DNA of 54,703 bases from an uncultured Nocardioidaceae bacterium (lineage in GTDB: Bacteria; Actinomycetota; Actinomycetes; Propionibacteriales; Nocardioidaceae). The stretch's first letter is position 1. The number at the start of each line of letters is the position of its first letter. The notes beneath the pieces are model-generated. The model saw only the letters and a list, made by a program, of their open reading frames with translations, had not been told where the DNA came from and did not search any database. Below, in pieces: positions 34,080 to 42,163 of this stretch. The DNA is taken from positions 1 through 54,703 of the forward strand of contig CADCUK010000007.1 in assembly GCA_902805865.1 (NCBI GenBank), given 5' to 3'. Made by a program: the position numbers and the translations under genes.

Positions 34080-34793
34080 TCAGCGACGACCTGTGCGACC
34101 GCCGCCGACCGCTGCCGCCTCGGTGCGCGGACGCAGCTCACGCTCGGCGTACTTCCCGATCTGCCAGGTCGCGTAGGCGTCCGTGCTCGCGGCCCACACC
34201 CCACCGGCGACGGGCACCCGGCGAGCCACCGCGCTGGCGGTCCGCTTGCCGATCACCCGACTGATGAGCGCGCTGCTGACCTCCCCGGCGACGAGCTTGT
34301 CCAGCTCCGGGTCGTACGCCGGGGCGGTGGCCAGCACCATCGGGGTCCCCGGCACGCGCTTCTCCTTGACCAGCTGCTTGACGGCCGACTCACCGAGGGT
34401 GCAGAGGAGGATGGCGTTGCGGACCCGGTCGTCGTTGAGGTCGTAGCCGCGCAGGTGCGCGATGCCGGCGACCAGCCGGACCTGCACGAGGGCCAGCCCG
34501 GTGATGTTGACCGGGATCGTGGCGGCCATCGTCATCAGCCCGCCGAGGTTCGTGACGAATCCTTGGGCGGCGGCCAGGCTGGCGTGGTTCTCGATGAGCT
34601 CGCCGATGGCGTCCTTGACGACGCCGTCCTGCTCGGTCAGCTGCTTCTCTGCAGCGCTCGCAGCCGGGGGGAGCGGGCCGATCCCGTGGATGGCGCGCTG
34701 GACGGTCTGGTGCACGAAACCGCTGGTGAGGTTGGGGGCCATCAGGTGCATGTCCGGCATCACCTTCTTGAGCACGGCCTGGCGGATGTTCAC
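34080..34793 (-). CDS. EcsC-family protein
   Basis: 237 residues from a GTG at 34793, preceded by an AGGAGGG ribosome site 7-8 bases upstream. Seen: the EcsC core with LGGLMTMAATIPVNITGLALVQVRLVAGIAHLRGYDLNDDRVRNAILLCTLGE as a pair of hydrophobic helices, then a Gly/Ala-rich segment VIGKRTASAVARRVPVAGGVWAASTDA. Known: EcsC is linked to an ABC transporter in Bacillus, but actinobacterial members stand alone with unknown role. Convergent with the sulfotransferase cluster, divergent from aat. Confidence 0.85.
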   Translation of the reverse strand: MNIRQAVLKKVMPDMHLMAPNLTSGFVHQTVQRAIHGIGPLPPAASAAEKQLTEQDGVVKDAIGELIENHASLAAAQGFVTNLGGLMTMAATIPVNITGLALVQVRLVAGIAHLRGYDLNDDRVRNAILLCTLGESAVKQLVKEKRVPGTPMVLATAPAYDPELDKLVAGEVSSALISRVIGKRTASAVARRVPVAGGVWAASTDAYATWQIGKYAERELRPRTEAAAVGGGRTGRR

Positions 34794-34897
34794 GCGACGT
34801 CCCTCCTGGCCCGCGACCGGGCCCCTCGAACCTGATGACAGTGTGCCCACTCGTGCCAACGCGACGCCCGCGCCGAGATCTTCGAGACAATGGCCAC

Positions 34898-35587
34898 ATG
34901 CCCACCGAGCCGCCACCCTCTCCGTGGCTCTTCCCGGACTTCACCGATCCGGAGCAGGAGGCGGGGTTCGTCGACGACCTCGTCGGCCGGGGGGCCGATC
35001 TGGCACCAGGGACCGTGCTGGCGGCCTACCGGGCCGGCGTCTTCCCCATGCCGTACGGCGACGGCTCCCGCACGATGAGCTGGTGGTCCCCCCGGGACCG
35101 GGGCGTCCTCGAGCTCTCGTCGTTGAAGGTGAGCAGGTCGCTGGCGCGGTCGCGACGCCGGATGGAGATCCGCGTCGACACGGCGTTCGACGAGGTGGTG
35201 TCGGCCTGCGCGGACCCGCGACGTGACGGCGGCTGGATCGACGACGACATCCTGGACGCCTACACCGAGCTGCACCGGCTCGGCTGGGCGCACTCGGTGG
35301 AGGCGTGGGTCGGCGGCGACCTCGTCGGTGGGCTGTACGGCGTGGCGACCGGCGGGCTCTTCGCCGGGGAGTCGATGTTCCACCGGGTGCCCGACGCCTC
35401 GAAGGTCGCGCTCGTCGGGCTGGTGGAGCTGCTCTCGGACGAGTACGCCGACGCGCGGCTGCTCGACGTCCAGTGGCGAACACCGCACCTGGCGTCGCTG
35501 GGGGTGACCGAGCTGCCCCGGCCGGCGTACGTCCGCCGGCTCCGCGCGGCCCTCCAGGTCCCGCTCCCCGGTGTCTGGAGTTCCTAG
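34898..35587 (+). CDS. aat: Leucyl/phenylalanyl-tRNA--protein transferase
   Basis: 229 residues. Seen: WLFPDFTDP, the AYRAGVFPMPYGDGSRTMSWWSPRDRGVL active-site region, WIDDDILDAYTELHRLGWAHSVEAW, GGLYGVATGGLFAGESMFH and LLDVQWRTPHLASLGV, which are the family hallmarks. It adds Leu or Phe to the N-terminus of proteins starting with Arg or Lys, marking them for ClpS/ClpAP-type degradation (N-degron pathway). GACAAT at 34886-34891 ends 6 bases before the ATG at 34898: leaderless. Confidence 0.95.
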   Translation: MPTEPPPSPWLFPDFTDPEQEAGFVDDLVGRGADLAPGTVLAAYRAGVFPMPYGDGSRTMSWWSPRDRGVLELSSLKVSRSLARSRRRMEIRVDTAFDEVVSACADPRRDGGWIDDDILDAYTELHRLGWAHSVEAWVGGDLVGGLYGVATGGLFAGESMFHRVPDASKVALVGLVELLSDEYADARLLDVQWRTPHLASLGVTELPRPAYVRRLRAALQVPLPGVWSS

Positions 35588-35597
35588 AATGGCTGGC

Positions 35598-36062
35598 ATG
35601 TGGACGAGCGCGCGCGAGGTCGTCGGACGGGACGGCACGGTGGAACGACGCAAGCCGGTGTCAGGGGACCTGCACTGGGACGGCACCGTCTGGGAGCGGT
35701 ACGAAGGGCGCCGGTGGACGCACGCCGAGTACGCGCTGCGGCCTGACCGGCTGCGGTCGTCGACGCCGCTGCACGACGACCCGCCGGCCGACGAGGCCGC
35801 CCGGTCGAGGGCCCTGGCGCTGGCCGTGGAGGACGAGGTCGCCTCGAACGGCGCGACCGTCGTCCACGAAGGCCCCAGCGGAGTCGTGCTGTCGCACCGG
35901 CCGTCGGTGTCGCACCTGCTGCACGCGCTGCTGACGTTGCTCACCGCCGGGCTCTGGGCCGTGGTCTGGCTCTACATCACGTTCACGAACAGGGACCGGC
36001 GGGTGCGCCTCGAGGTCGACAGCTGGGGCAACGTCTGGGCCCGGCCGATCACGCCGTCCTGA
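35598..36062 (+). CDS. Small single-pass membrane protein with DUF2510-like N-terminus
   Basis: 154 residues from the ATG at 35598 (ATG 35589 adds 3). I prefer 35598 because TAGAAT at 35585-35590, overlapping the aat stop, ends 7 bases before it, the usual leaderless spacing here. Seen: LHWDGTVWERYEGRRWTHAEYA, resembling the W-D-G...R-W-W...W pattern of DUF2510, a polar middle, and one transmembrane helix (SHLLHALLTLLTAGLWAVVWLYITF) near the C-terminus. Function unknown. Confidence 0.75.
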   Translation: MWTSAREVVGRDGTVERRKPVSGDLHWDGTVWERYEGRRWTHAEYALRPDRLRSSTPLHDDPPADEAARSRALALAVEDEVASNGATVVHEGPSGVVLSHRPSVSHLLHALLTLLTAGLWAVVWLYITFTNRDRRVRLEVDSWGNVWARPITPS

Positions 36063-36067
36063 CGCGG

Positions 36068-36940
36068 CTACTTCAGGAGCTTGGACATCCGCCGGTCGGC
36101 GAGCGGCTTCCCGCCGGTCTGGCAGGTTGCGCAGTACTGCAGCGACGAGTCGGCGAACGACACCTCACGGACCGTGTCCCCGCAGACCGGGCACTTCTCG
36201 CCGGTCCGCCCGTGCACCGCGAGGTTCGACTTCTTCTCGCTCTTCAGCTCCGAGGCGGCGAGCCCGGAGGAGCGCTCGACGGCCTCCTTCAGGACGTTGC
36301 GGACGGCGTCGTACAACGTCCGGAGCTCGTCGGGGTCGTCGGCGATCGACGTGGCCGGCTTGAACGGCGACATGCGTGCAGCGTGCAGGAGCTCGTCGGA
36401 GTAGGCGTTGCCGATCCCCGCGATCGTCGACTGCGACCGCAGGACGCCCTTGATCTGCGAGCGGCCGGCATCGCGCAGGATGCCCTCGAGCACGTCGATC
36501 GTGAACTCGTCGGCGAGCGGGTCGGGCCCGAGCCGCTCGATGCCCGGCACCTCGTCCGGCGTGCGTACGACGTACATGGCCAGGCGTTTCTTCGTCCCGG
36601 CCTCGGTGATGTCGAGCCCCGAGCCGTCGTCGAGGACGACCCGCGCCGCGAGCGGCGACTTGTTGCTCGGTCGCGGCGGGGTGTCCGGGACCGTCTCCCG
36701 CCAACGGATCCAGCCGGCGCGGGACAGGTGCACGATGAGGTGCACCCCGGACGCGTCGAAGTCCAGGAACTTGCCGTGCCGGGTGACGTTCTCCACGAGC
36801 GTGCCGTGCAGGGCGCTCAGCGGCGGGTCGAACGTCTTGAGCGCGCTGAAGGCCGCGATGTCGACGCGCACGATGGCACGATCGGCGAGCCGGGCGCGCA
36901 GGTCCTGCGACAACGCCTCCACCTCGGGCAGCTCAGGCAT
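36068..36940 (-). CDS. Fpg/Nei-family DNA glycosylase
   Basis: 290 residues. Starts MPELPEVEALSQ, with Pro2 as the Schiff-base nucleophile and Glu3, so the ATG at 36940 must be the start; TAGGAT (36952-36947) 6 bases upstream agrees. Further: KFLDFD, the H2TH helix region IKGVLRSQSTIAGIGNAYSDELLHAARMSPF and a C-terminal zinc finger (CPVCGD...CATC). It removes oxidised bases and nicks the DNA in base-excision repair. Whether it prefers 8-oxoguanine or pyrimidine lesions cannot be told; this short actinobacterial type is usually annotated Nei2 or Fpg. Confidence 0.92.
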   Translation of the reverse strand: MPELPEVEALSQDLRARLADRAIVRVDIAAFSALKTFDPPLSALHGTLVENVTRHGKFLDFDASGVHLIVHLSRAGWIRWRETVPDTPPRPSNKSPLAARVVLDDGSGLDITEAGTKKRLAMYVVRTPDEVPGIERLGPDPLADEFTIDVLEGILRDAGRSQIKGVLRSQSTIAGIGNAYSDELLHAARMSPFKPATSIADDPDELRTLYDAVRNVLKEAVERSSGLAASELKSEKKSNLAVHGRTGEKCPVCGDTVREVSFADSSLQYCATCQTGGKPLADRRMSKLLK

Positions 36941-37024
36941 GGGCACATCCTAGAAGCGGGCGACACGATCGGGTCCGATAGCGAAATCTAAGGAAATCCC
37001 TAGACGTCCGGATACCGTCCGATC

Positions 37025-38263
37025 ATGGACCCGGTCAGGAACCCCTACGCCCCCGGCGCCGGCCAGCGGCCGCCCGAGCTCGCCGGCCGTGACCGCGAGC
37101 TTGCGCAGTTCGACGTGACGCTCGAACGGGTGGCGGCCGGCCGCCCGGAGCGGAGCATGGTCGTCTCCGGGCTGCGCGGGGTGGGCAAGACCGTGCTCCT
37201 CAACGCGCTGCGCGGCCAGGCCGTCCAGCGCGCGTGGGGGACCGGCAAGATCGAGGCGCGTCCTGACCAGTCGGTGCGGCTGCCGATCGCCCAGGCCGTG
37301 CACGCTGCGGTGCGGGAGGTCGCCCACCGGCACCGCGACCCCGACCGGGTGGACGCGGTCGCCGGGGTGCTCAAGGCCTTTGCCCTGCGCACCGAGCTCA
37401 AGGACCGCAAGGGGATCCGCTGGACCCCGCCCACCGACGTCCCTGCGACCAAGGGGCGTGCGGACTCGGGCGACCTCGAGCTCGACCTCCTCGAGCTCTT
37501 CACCGACGTCGCGGACCTGGCGCGCGACCTCGGCGTCGGGGTGGCGCTCTTCGTCGACGAGATGCAGGACATCCCCGCGCCCGAGCTGGCGGCGATCTGC
37601 GGCGCGGTGCACGAGATCAGCCAGCAGGGCTCGCCCCTGGTCGTGGTGGGGGCCGGGCTGCCGCACCTCCCCGTCGCGCTGGCCGCGTCGAAGTCCTACG
37701 CCGAGCGGCTCTTCCGGTACGTCGTCGTCGACCGGCTGCCCCGGGAGATGGCCGACCGGGCGCTCCTGCGGCCGGCCGCCGAGGAGGGCGCCGACTACGA
37801 CCAGGGCGCCCTCGACGAGCTGTACCGGCTGACCGACGGCTACCCGTACTTCGTCCAGGCCTACGGCAAGGTCACCTGGGACGTCGCGGTCGGGAGCCCG
37901 ATCGGCGTGGTCGACGTCAAGGAAGCCGCCCCCGAGGCCGAGGCCGAGCTCGCGGTCGGCTTCTTCGGCGCCCGCTACGACCGCGCGACGCCGGCCGAGC
38001 GCGACTACATGCGGACGATGGCGGACCTCGGTGCCGACCTCGGGAGCGCCGACGGCAGGCCCGGCAGCAGTCCGGGCCACAGTCCGGGGGCGGCCGACGT
38101 CTCCACCGCGGAGATCGCCAAGGTGCTCGGTCGCAAGCCGCAGTCGCTGAGCCCGGCCCGCGACGGCCTCATCAAGAAGGGGCTCGTCTACTCGTCCGAG
38201 CGCGGCACGGTCGCGTTCACCGTGCCGCACTTCGGGTCGTTCCTGCGGGCCCAGAAACGCTGA
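37025..38263 (+). CDS. Orphan AAA ATPase with C-terminal winged helix
   Basis: 412 residues. Seen: GRDRELAQFDVTL, Walker A SGLRGVGKTVLLNAL (about residues 47-61), Walker B VALFVDEMQDI, a sensor region PLVVVGAGLPHLP and a LTDGYPYFVQAYG block, then a winged-helix-like end (STAEIAKVLGRKPQSLSPARDGLIKKGLVYSSERGTVAFTVPHFGSFL). This is the Orc1/archaeal-ATPase-like STAND-related class common in actinobacteria. Target unknown; DNA-binding is inferred from the C-terminus. TACCGT at 37013-37018 ends 6 bases before the ATG. Divergent from the DNA glycosylase gene. Confidence 0.82.
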   Translation: MDPVRNPYAPGAGQRPPELAGRDRELAQFDVTLERVAAGRPERSMVVSGLRGVGKTVLLNALRGQAVQRAWGTGKIEARPDQSVRLPIAQAVHAAVREVAHRHRDPDRVDAVAGVLKAFALRTELKDRKGIRWTPPTDVPATKGRADSGDLELDLLELFTDVADLARDLGVGVALFVDEMQDIPAPELAAICGAVHEISQQGSPLVVVGAGLPHLPVALAASKSYAERLFRYVVVDRLPREMADRALLRPAAEEGADYDQGALDELYRLTDGYPYFVQAYGKVTWDVAVGSPIGVVDVKEAAPEAEAELAVGFFGARYDRATPAERDYMRTMADLGADLGSADGRPGSSPGHSPGAADVSTAEIAKVLGRKPQSLSPARDGLIKKGLVYSSERGTVAFTVPHFGSFLRAQKR

Positions 38264-38282
38264 CCCGCGGGGCAAGGGCGGG

Positions 38283-38834
38283 TCACGACCGCCGGCGCTC
38301 GAGCAGCCCGCGCAGGTACGCCGCCTGCCCGAGGTGCTGGGTTGTGTCGTTGACGACCGACACGAGCCGGACGGCAGCGGTCACCGGCGGGTCCCACCGG
38401 CGGTCGACCACCTCGGCGAGCGACGCCTCGTCCCTGGCGTCGAAGCCGTCGAGCACCGACTCCGTCAGCTCGTGGGTGGCCGCGTGGTAGCCGGTCAGCA
38501 GCGCCGGGTCCTCCAGCCGGAACGCGCCGACCTCCTCCGCCGACTGCCCGTAGCCCAGGGCGTCGGTGTCGTAGGGCAGCCCGAACCGCTCGGCCCACCC
38601 GCCGCTGGTCCACACCTGTTCCACGCCGGCCAGCCCCGCCAGGTGGTCGTCCTGGACCCGCGCCAGGTGCCACACCAGCCACGCGACGTGGTTCGCATCA
38701 GGGTCCGGGCGCCACAGCAGCTCGTCGGGCGTCAGGTCGATGACGACCGAGGGGATCGCCTCGTGGACGCGTCCGAACGCGTCCCGCAGGACGTCGGTGG
38801 CAGTGATCGCAGCAGGGATCGCAGCAGTGGCCAT
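38283..38834 (-). CDS. DinB-family (DUF664/mycothiol S-transferase-like) protein
   Basis: 183 residues forming the DinB four-helix bundle. The metal-binding histidine pattern is present: NHVAWLVWHLARVQDDH in helix 2 and VNDTTQHLGQAAYLRGL in the last helix. Known: members bind zinc or nickel and in actinobacteria often act as mycothiol- or bacillithiol-dependent transferases in detoxification. Specific substrate unknown. Convergent with the AAA ATPase gene. Confidence 0.85.
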   Translation of the reverse strand: MATAAIPAAITATDVLRDAFGRVHEAIPSVVIDLTPDELLWRPDPDANHVAWLVWHLARVQDDHLAGLAGVEQVWTSGGWAERFGLPYDTDALGYGQSAEEVGAFRLEDPALLTGYHAATHELTESVLDGFDARDEASLAEVVDRRWDPPVTAAVRLVSVVNDTTQHLGQAAYLRGLLERRRS

Positions 38835-38902
38835 GGGCCAGTCTCGGCCGACGTCCCGTTTCCCCGCCAGCCCCCGGACCCGGTCCGTGCTTGGCTGGAC
38901 CC

Positions 38903-39469
38903 GTGGACGCCGTCGACGCCGCCTTCGACGTCACGCCGAGGGAGGAGTTCCTCCCCGAGCGTGACCGCCGCCGCGCGTCGTACGACGGACCCATCGACAT
39001 CGGCCACGGGCAGACCAACTCCCAGCCGCGGACGGTGGCGGCGATGCTCCGCCTGCTCGACGTCCGGCGTGGGCAGCGGGTGCTCGACGTCGGCGCGGGG
39101 TCGGGCTGGACGACCGCGCTGCTCGCCGAGCTCACCGGCCCGACGGGCGAGGTGGTCGGGGTGGAGGTGGTCCCGTCCCTGGTCGAGTTCGGCGCGGCGA
39201 ACCTGGCGCGGACCGGTCGCGGTTGGGCGAGCATCCGAGCCGTTGCGCAGGGCGTCATGGGCAACCCGCCCGGGGCGCCGTACGACCGGATCCTTGTCTC
39301 TGCTGAGGCGCGCGAGCTCCCCGGGGCGTTGGTCGAGCAGCTGGCCCCGGGCGGTCGGATGGTGATCCCGGTCGCCGGCACGATGCTGCTCGTGGTCCGG
39401 GACGCGAACGACGTGCAGGACGTGCAGGTCACCCGGCACGGCGGCTACCGGTTCGTGCCGCTGGTCTGA
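38903..39469 (+). CDS. Protein-L-isoaspartate O-methyltransferase
   Basis: 188 residues from the GTG at 38903; a TTG at 38891 would add 4 residues. Seen: VTPREEFLPERDRRRASYD, the substrate loop IGHGQTNSQPRTVAAML, the SAM-binding loop VLDVGAGSGWTTALLAEL, YDRILVSAEARELPG and LAPGGRMVIPVAG. It methylates isoaspartyl residues so damaged proteins can revert to aspartate. Slightly short but all motifs present. Divergent from DinB. Confidence 0.92.
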   Translation: MDAVDAAFDVTPREEFLPERDRRRASYDGPIDIGHGQTNSQPRTVAAMLRLLDVRRGQRVLDVGAGSGWTTALLAELTGPTGEVVGVEVVPSLVEFGAANLARTGRGWASIRAVAQGVMGNPPGAPYDRILVSAEARELPGALVEQLAPGGRMVIPVAGTMLLVVRDANDVQDVQVTRHGGYRFVPLV

Positions 39470-39545
39470 GAGCGCCGTGGGCCCAGCCCAGCCCAGCCCG
39501 ACACGCACGCGGTGCGGGGTGTCTCACCGAGGTCCGGCTGCGACG

Positions 39546-40349
39546 ATGGTGGGCATGCACAAGCCGTCGGGGCGACCGCAGGTGGTGGCGCACCGCGGCT
39601 CGAGCGCCTCGCGCGCGGAGCACACCCTCGGCGCCTACGTGAAGGCGCTCGACGACGGGGCGGACGCTCTCGAGTGCGATGTCCGGCTCACTGCCGACGG
39701 CCACCTGGTGTGCGTGCACGACCGGCGGATCGACCGGACCACGAACGCTCGTGGAGTCGTCTCCACCTTGACCCTGGACCAGCTCAACGGGCTCGACGCA
39801 GCGTCCTGGAAGACGCCCTGGTGGGACTTCGACGACGAGGGCGCGGAGATGGACCAGGAGCACAACCGCGTGCTCACGCTGCGCCGGCTGCTCGAGGTCG
39901 TCCGTGACTACGACCGCGTCGTCGACCTCGCGGTGGAGACCAAGCACCCCACGAGGTACGCCGGACTCGTCGAGCGTCGACTGGTCGGCGCTCTCGAGGA
40001 GTTCGGCTGGGCCGGCGCGGGCTCACCGGTCCGGGTCCTCAGCTTCTCCGGCGTGGCACTGACCCGTGTGCAGCGGCTCGCGCCCCAGCTGGAGGTGGCG
40101 CTCTGCATCGAGGGGACGTCGTGGAAGGTGACCCGCGGGATGCTGAGCCCGGGGTGGATCGCCGCCCCCGGGATCGAGGAGCTTCGCACGCGACCGCGGC
40201 TGGGTGAGCGGCTGCTGCGGCACGGTCACCGGCTCCACGTCTGGGTGGTGAACACCGCGGAGGACCTCGAGCTGTGCCTCGGACTGGGGGTGGAGGCCGT
40301 GATCACGGACCGGCCCGACTACATTCTGGGGCTGCTGCGCAACCGTTGA
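39546..40349 (+). CDS. Glycerophosphodiester phosphodiesterase family protein
   Basis: 267 residues (ATG 39546; ATG 39555 equally possible). Seen: the GDPD signature VVAHRGSSASRAEHTLGAYVKALDDGADALECDVRLTADG (catalytic His, Glu/Asp metal ligands), VCVHDRRIDRTTN with the second catalytic His, and the C-terminal HVWVVNTAEDL...GVEAVITDRPD. Hydrolyses glycerophosphodiesters to glycerol-3-phosphate and an alcohol, in phospholipid turnover. No signal peptide, so cytosolic. Confidence 0.92.
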   Translation: MVGMHKPSGRPQVVAHRGSSASRAEHTLGAYVKALDDGADALECDVRLTADGHLVCVHDRRIDRTTNARGVVSTLTLDQLNGLDAASWKTPWWDFDDEGAEMDQEHNRVLTLRRLLEVVRDYDRVVDLAVETKHPTRYAGLVERRLVGALEEFGWAGAGSPVRVLSFSGVALTRVQRLAPQLEVALCIEGTSWKVTRGMLSPGWIAAPGIEELRTRPRLGERLLRHGHRLHVWVVNTAEDLELCLGLGVEAVITDRPDYILGLLRNR

Positions 40350-40354
40350 CCGGC

Positions 40355-40401
40355 ACCCGACCCGACTGTTTGGCGTGCGCCACGTCGGGCGCGGGTCGGG
40401 T
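40355..40401. terminator. Probable terminator after the GDPD gene
   Basis: Arms ACCCGACCC (40355-40363) and GGGTCGGGT (40393-40401) are perfect complements with a GC-rich loop, just after the GDPD stop. The tail TTTGG is only weakly U-rich. Confidence 0.45.
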
Positions 40402-40475
40402 TTGGTCACAGGAGCGCAGGGAAGCATCCGAGGGACGAGCGACCACGACGAGCTGACCGAGGGGAGCCAAACGGT

Positions 40476-40892
40476 GTGGACGTGGACATGCAGGGCGACC
40501 CGGAGCCGGTGAACCTTCGGGTGCCGTTCCAGGCACCGTCGGCCTCACTTGTCCGCCACGAGCTCCGTGAATGGCTCGAGGAGAAGGGTTTCCAAGGGGA
40601 GACGGTCGATGACGCGCGCGTCGTCGTCTCCGAGCTTGTCGGCAACAGCGTGCGCCACGCGGCGCCCTTGCCGGTCAACGACATCGTCGTGTCGTGGTGT
40701 CTCGACAACGGGGACCTGGTGATCTCGGTCAGCGACGGCGGGAGCGACTCCACCCAGCCGCACCCGGTGGTCGCGACCCAGTCGGCGATCTCGGGCCGCG
40801 GGTTGAACATCGTCGAGGCGCTCGCCGAGCGCTGGTGGGTCGAGGACGACCGGGGCCGCACGACCGTCCACGTCCGGATCCCCCTGGGGTAG
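40476..40892 (+). CDS. Anti-sigma-type serine kinase (HATPase, RsbW-like)
   Basis: 138 residues, GTG start at 40476 preceded by AGGGGAG. A single GHKL ATPase domain: VVSELVGNSVRHA (N-box with Asn), VISVSDGGSDSTQP (G1-like) and SGRGLNIVEALAERWWVE (G2). Stand-alone ATP-binding proteins of this class act as anti-sigma factors/serine kinases or in phosphatase partner-switching systems. No anti-anti-sigma or sigma gene is adjacent, so its partner is unknown. Confidence 0.85.
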   Translation: MDVDMQGDPEPVNLRVPFQAPSASLVRHELREWLEEKGFQGETVDDARVVVSELVGNSVRHAAPLPVNDIVVSWCLDNGDLVISVSDGGSDSTQPHPVVATQSAISGRGLNIVEALAERWWVEDDRGRTTVHVRIPLG

Positions 40893-40936
40893 TCCCCTGC
40901 CCCGCTGCACGCCGACCGCGTGGGTAGTTTGACGTC

Positions 40937-41920
40937 ATGGGAAAGCGATCTCGAGTCAAGACCCGTGACGGGTCCCCCCAGGGTGGCGTGCAGGACGGCG
41001 TGCAGGGCGGGGACGCCGTAGGCCCCCGTCAGCCGTGTCCGTGCGGTTCCGGACGGCGCTACAAGGCCTGCCACGGCAGCGCCTCGGGCCCGGCGCCCCG
41101 GATCGTCAGCCGCCCGTTCGCGGGGATGCCCAGCGAGTGCGACGTCGTCGCCCTGCGCGAGCTCGTGCCTGCCGCCTCCGCCCCGTTGAAGCTGCGTGAC
41201 GGCGCCGACGTGCCGGCGACGGACCGCGCGGTCGTGCTCTGCTCGTTGCTGCCGATGGCCGCACCGGCACTGGTGCGCGACGACGGCACCGTCTGGCTGG
41301 GGCTCCAGGTCCAGCACGGCTTCGGCGACCCCAGCCGTGAGCTCGCAGCGGTGCTCCTCGACGCCCTCCAGGCCGAGCCCGGCTCGATGGTCGGGCTCAC
41401 CGACGCCCCCGGGGACGGGCCGCGGCTCCAGGACCTGGTCGCCGACGAGCCGCTCGAGGTCACTGTCCACGAGGGCTTCGAATTCTGGGTGGCGGACGTC
41501 GACGACCCCACCGGCTCCGTGCACGCCTCGCTGGAGCAGGCGAACGCTGCAGCCACCCCGACCGCGCGGCTGACCTCCGTGGAGGCGGCGTACTGGACCA
41601 ACGTCGGCACCAAGGAGCACCTCCGCTGGGTGCTGCCCCACGAGGAGGACGCCCTGCTGGACGCCCTCGCCCGCGTGCACGCCGACGGGGCGGACCGGCT
41701 CGTCGAGGACGGACGCCTGGTCGGCATGTTCCGCGCCCACGGCCTGCTCGTGCCGGTCTGGGACCTGCCCGTCGGGACCGGACCCGAGGCGCTGGAGGAG
41801 CCGGTGGCCGCGCTCGAGACCGCGCTGAAGGCGGCTCTCGAGCGGTCCGGCGAGCCGCTCACCGACGCCGAGCGGTCGTCCCGGAACGGCCTGGCGAACC
41901 GGCAGGTGACGATCCGCTGA
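40937..41920 (+). CDS. DUF5926 family protein with N-terminal SEC-C zinc motif
   Basis: 327 residues. The N-terminus has a SEC-C metal-binding motif (CPCGSGRRYKACHG, about residues 34-47), after a basic start. The rest is a conserved actinobacterial domain with EFWVADVDD, SLEQANAAATPTARL, AYWTNVGTKEHLRWVLPHEEDALLDALARV and LVGMFRAHGLLVPVWDLPVG, which I recognise as DUF5926. Function unknown; a role near protein export or ribosome is only hinted by SEC-C. TAGTTT at 40925-40930 ends 6 bases before the ATG: leaderless. Terminated probably by the hairpin at 42009. Confidence 0.88.
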   Translation: MGKRSRVKTRDGSPQGGVQDGVQGGDAVGPRQPCPCGSGRRYKACHGSASGPAPRIVSRPFAGMPSECDVVALRELVPAASAPLKLRDGADVPATDRAVVLCSLLPMAAPALVRDDGTVWLGLQVQHGFGDPSRELAAVLLDALQAEPGSMVGLTDAPGDGPRLQDLVADEPLEVTVHEGFEFWVADVDDPTGSVHASLEQANAAATPTARLTSVEAAYWTNVGTKEHLRWVLPHEEDALLDALARVHADGADRLVEDGRLVGMFRAHGLLVPVWDLPVGTGPEALEEPVAALETALKAALERSGEPLTDAERSSRNGLANRQVTIR

Positions 41921-41972
41921 GGAGCGTCCACCCCTAGGGGTGAGAAACCCCTCGCCACGCGGGCACGCGAAG

Positions 41973-42001
41973 TTGTGCGGAGCGGTCGCGAAACATATAG
42001 T
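41973..42001 (+). promoter_or_regulatory. Strong sigma-70 type promoter upstream of the osmoprotectant operon
   Basis: TTGTGC (41973-41978), 17-bp spacer, TATAGT (41996-42001). This is the closest match to a consensus promoter I found in the window. Expected start at 42007-42008, on or beside the ATG of the 18-codon frame and the first base of the terminator hairpin. Confidence 0.7.
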
Positions 42002-42006
42002 TGGTG

Positions 42007-42063
42007 ATGCCCGATCGTTGTTGTATCCCCCGTCAGCAACGGTCGGGCTTTCATTTTTCCTGA
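42007..42063 (+). CDS. Candidate leaderless 18-residue leader peptide
   Basis: Reading frame ATG...TGA encoding MPDRCCIPRQQRSGFHFS. The ATG lies 5 bases after the -10 TATAGT, so the mRNA would begin at or next to it. Codons 5-6 are consecutive TGT TGT (the rarer Cys codon here), placed at the base of the left arm of the terminator hairpin; the frame runs through the whole hairpin and stops 3 bases after the U-rich tail. Arrangement is that of a translation-controlled attenuator. Translation is not proven and there is no homology I can cite. Confidence 0.4.
   Translation: MPDRCCIPRQQRSGFHFS
42009..42057 (+). terminator. Intrinsic terminator / candidate attenuator
   Basis: Arms GCCCGATCGTTG (42009-42020) and CAACGGTCGGGC (42037-42048) pair over 12 positions with one G-U, loop 16 bases, then TTTCATTTT. 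It can end the upstream DUF5926 transcript, and also any transcript started at the 41973 promoter. Confidence 0.85.
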
Positions 42064-42163
42064 CGCCGGTTCCGGGTCGATCCTGGTCATTGTCCGTCCG
42101 GAAGTCAAGCCGCCGCAGGTCAGGCGCTGACGATCGTTGGCGTCGTGTGGTTGGGTTCATCGA

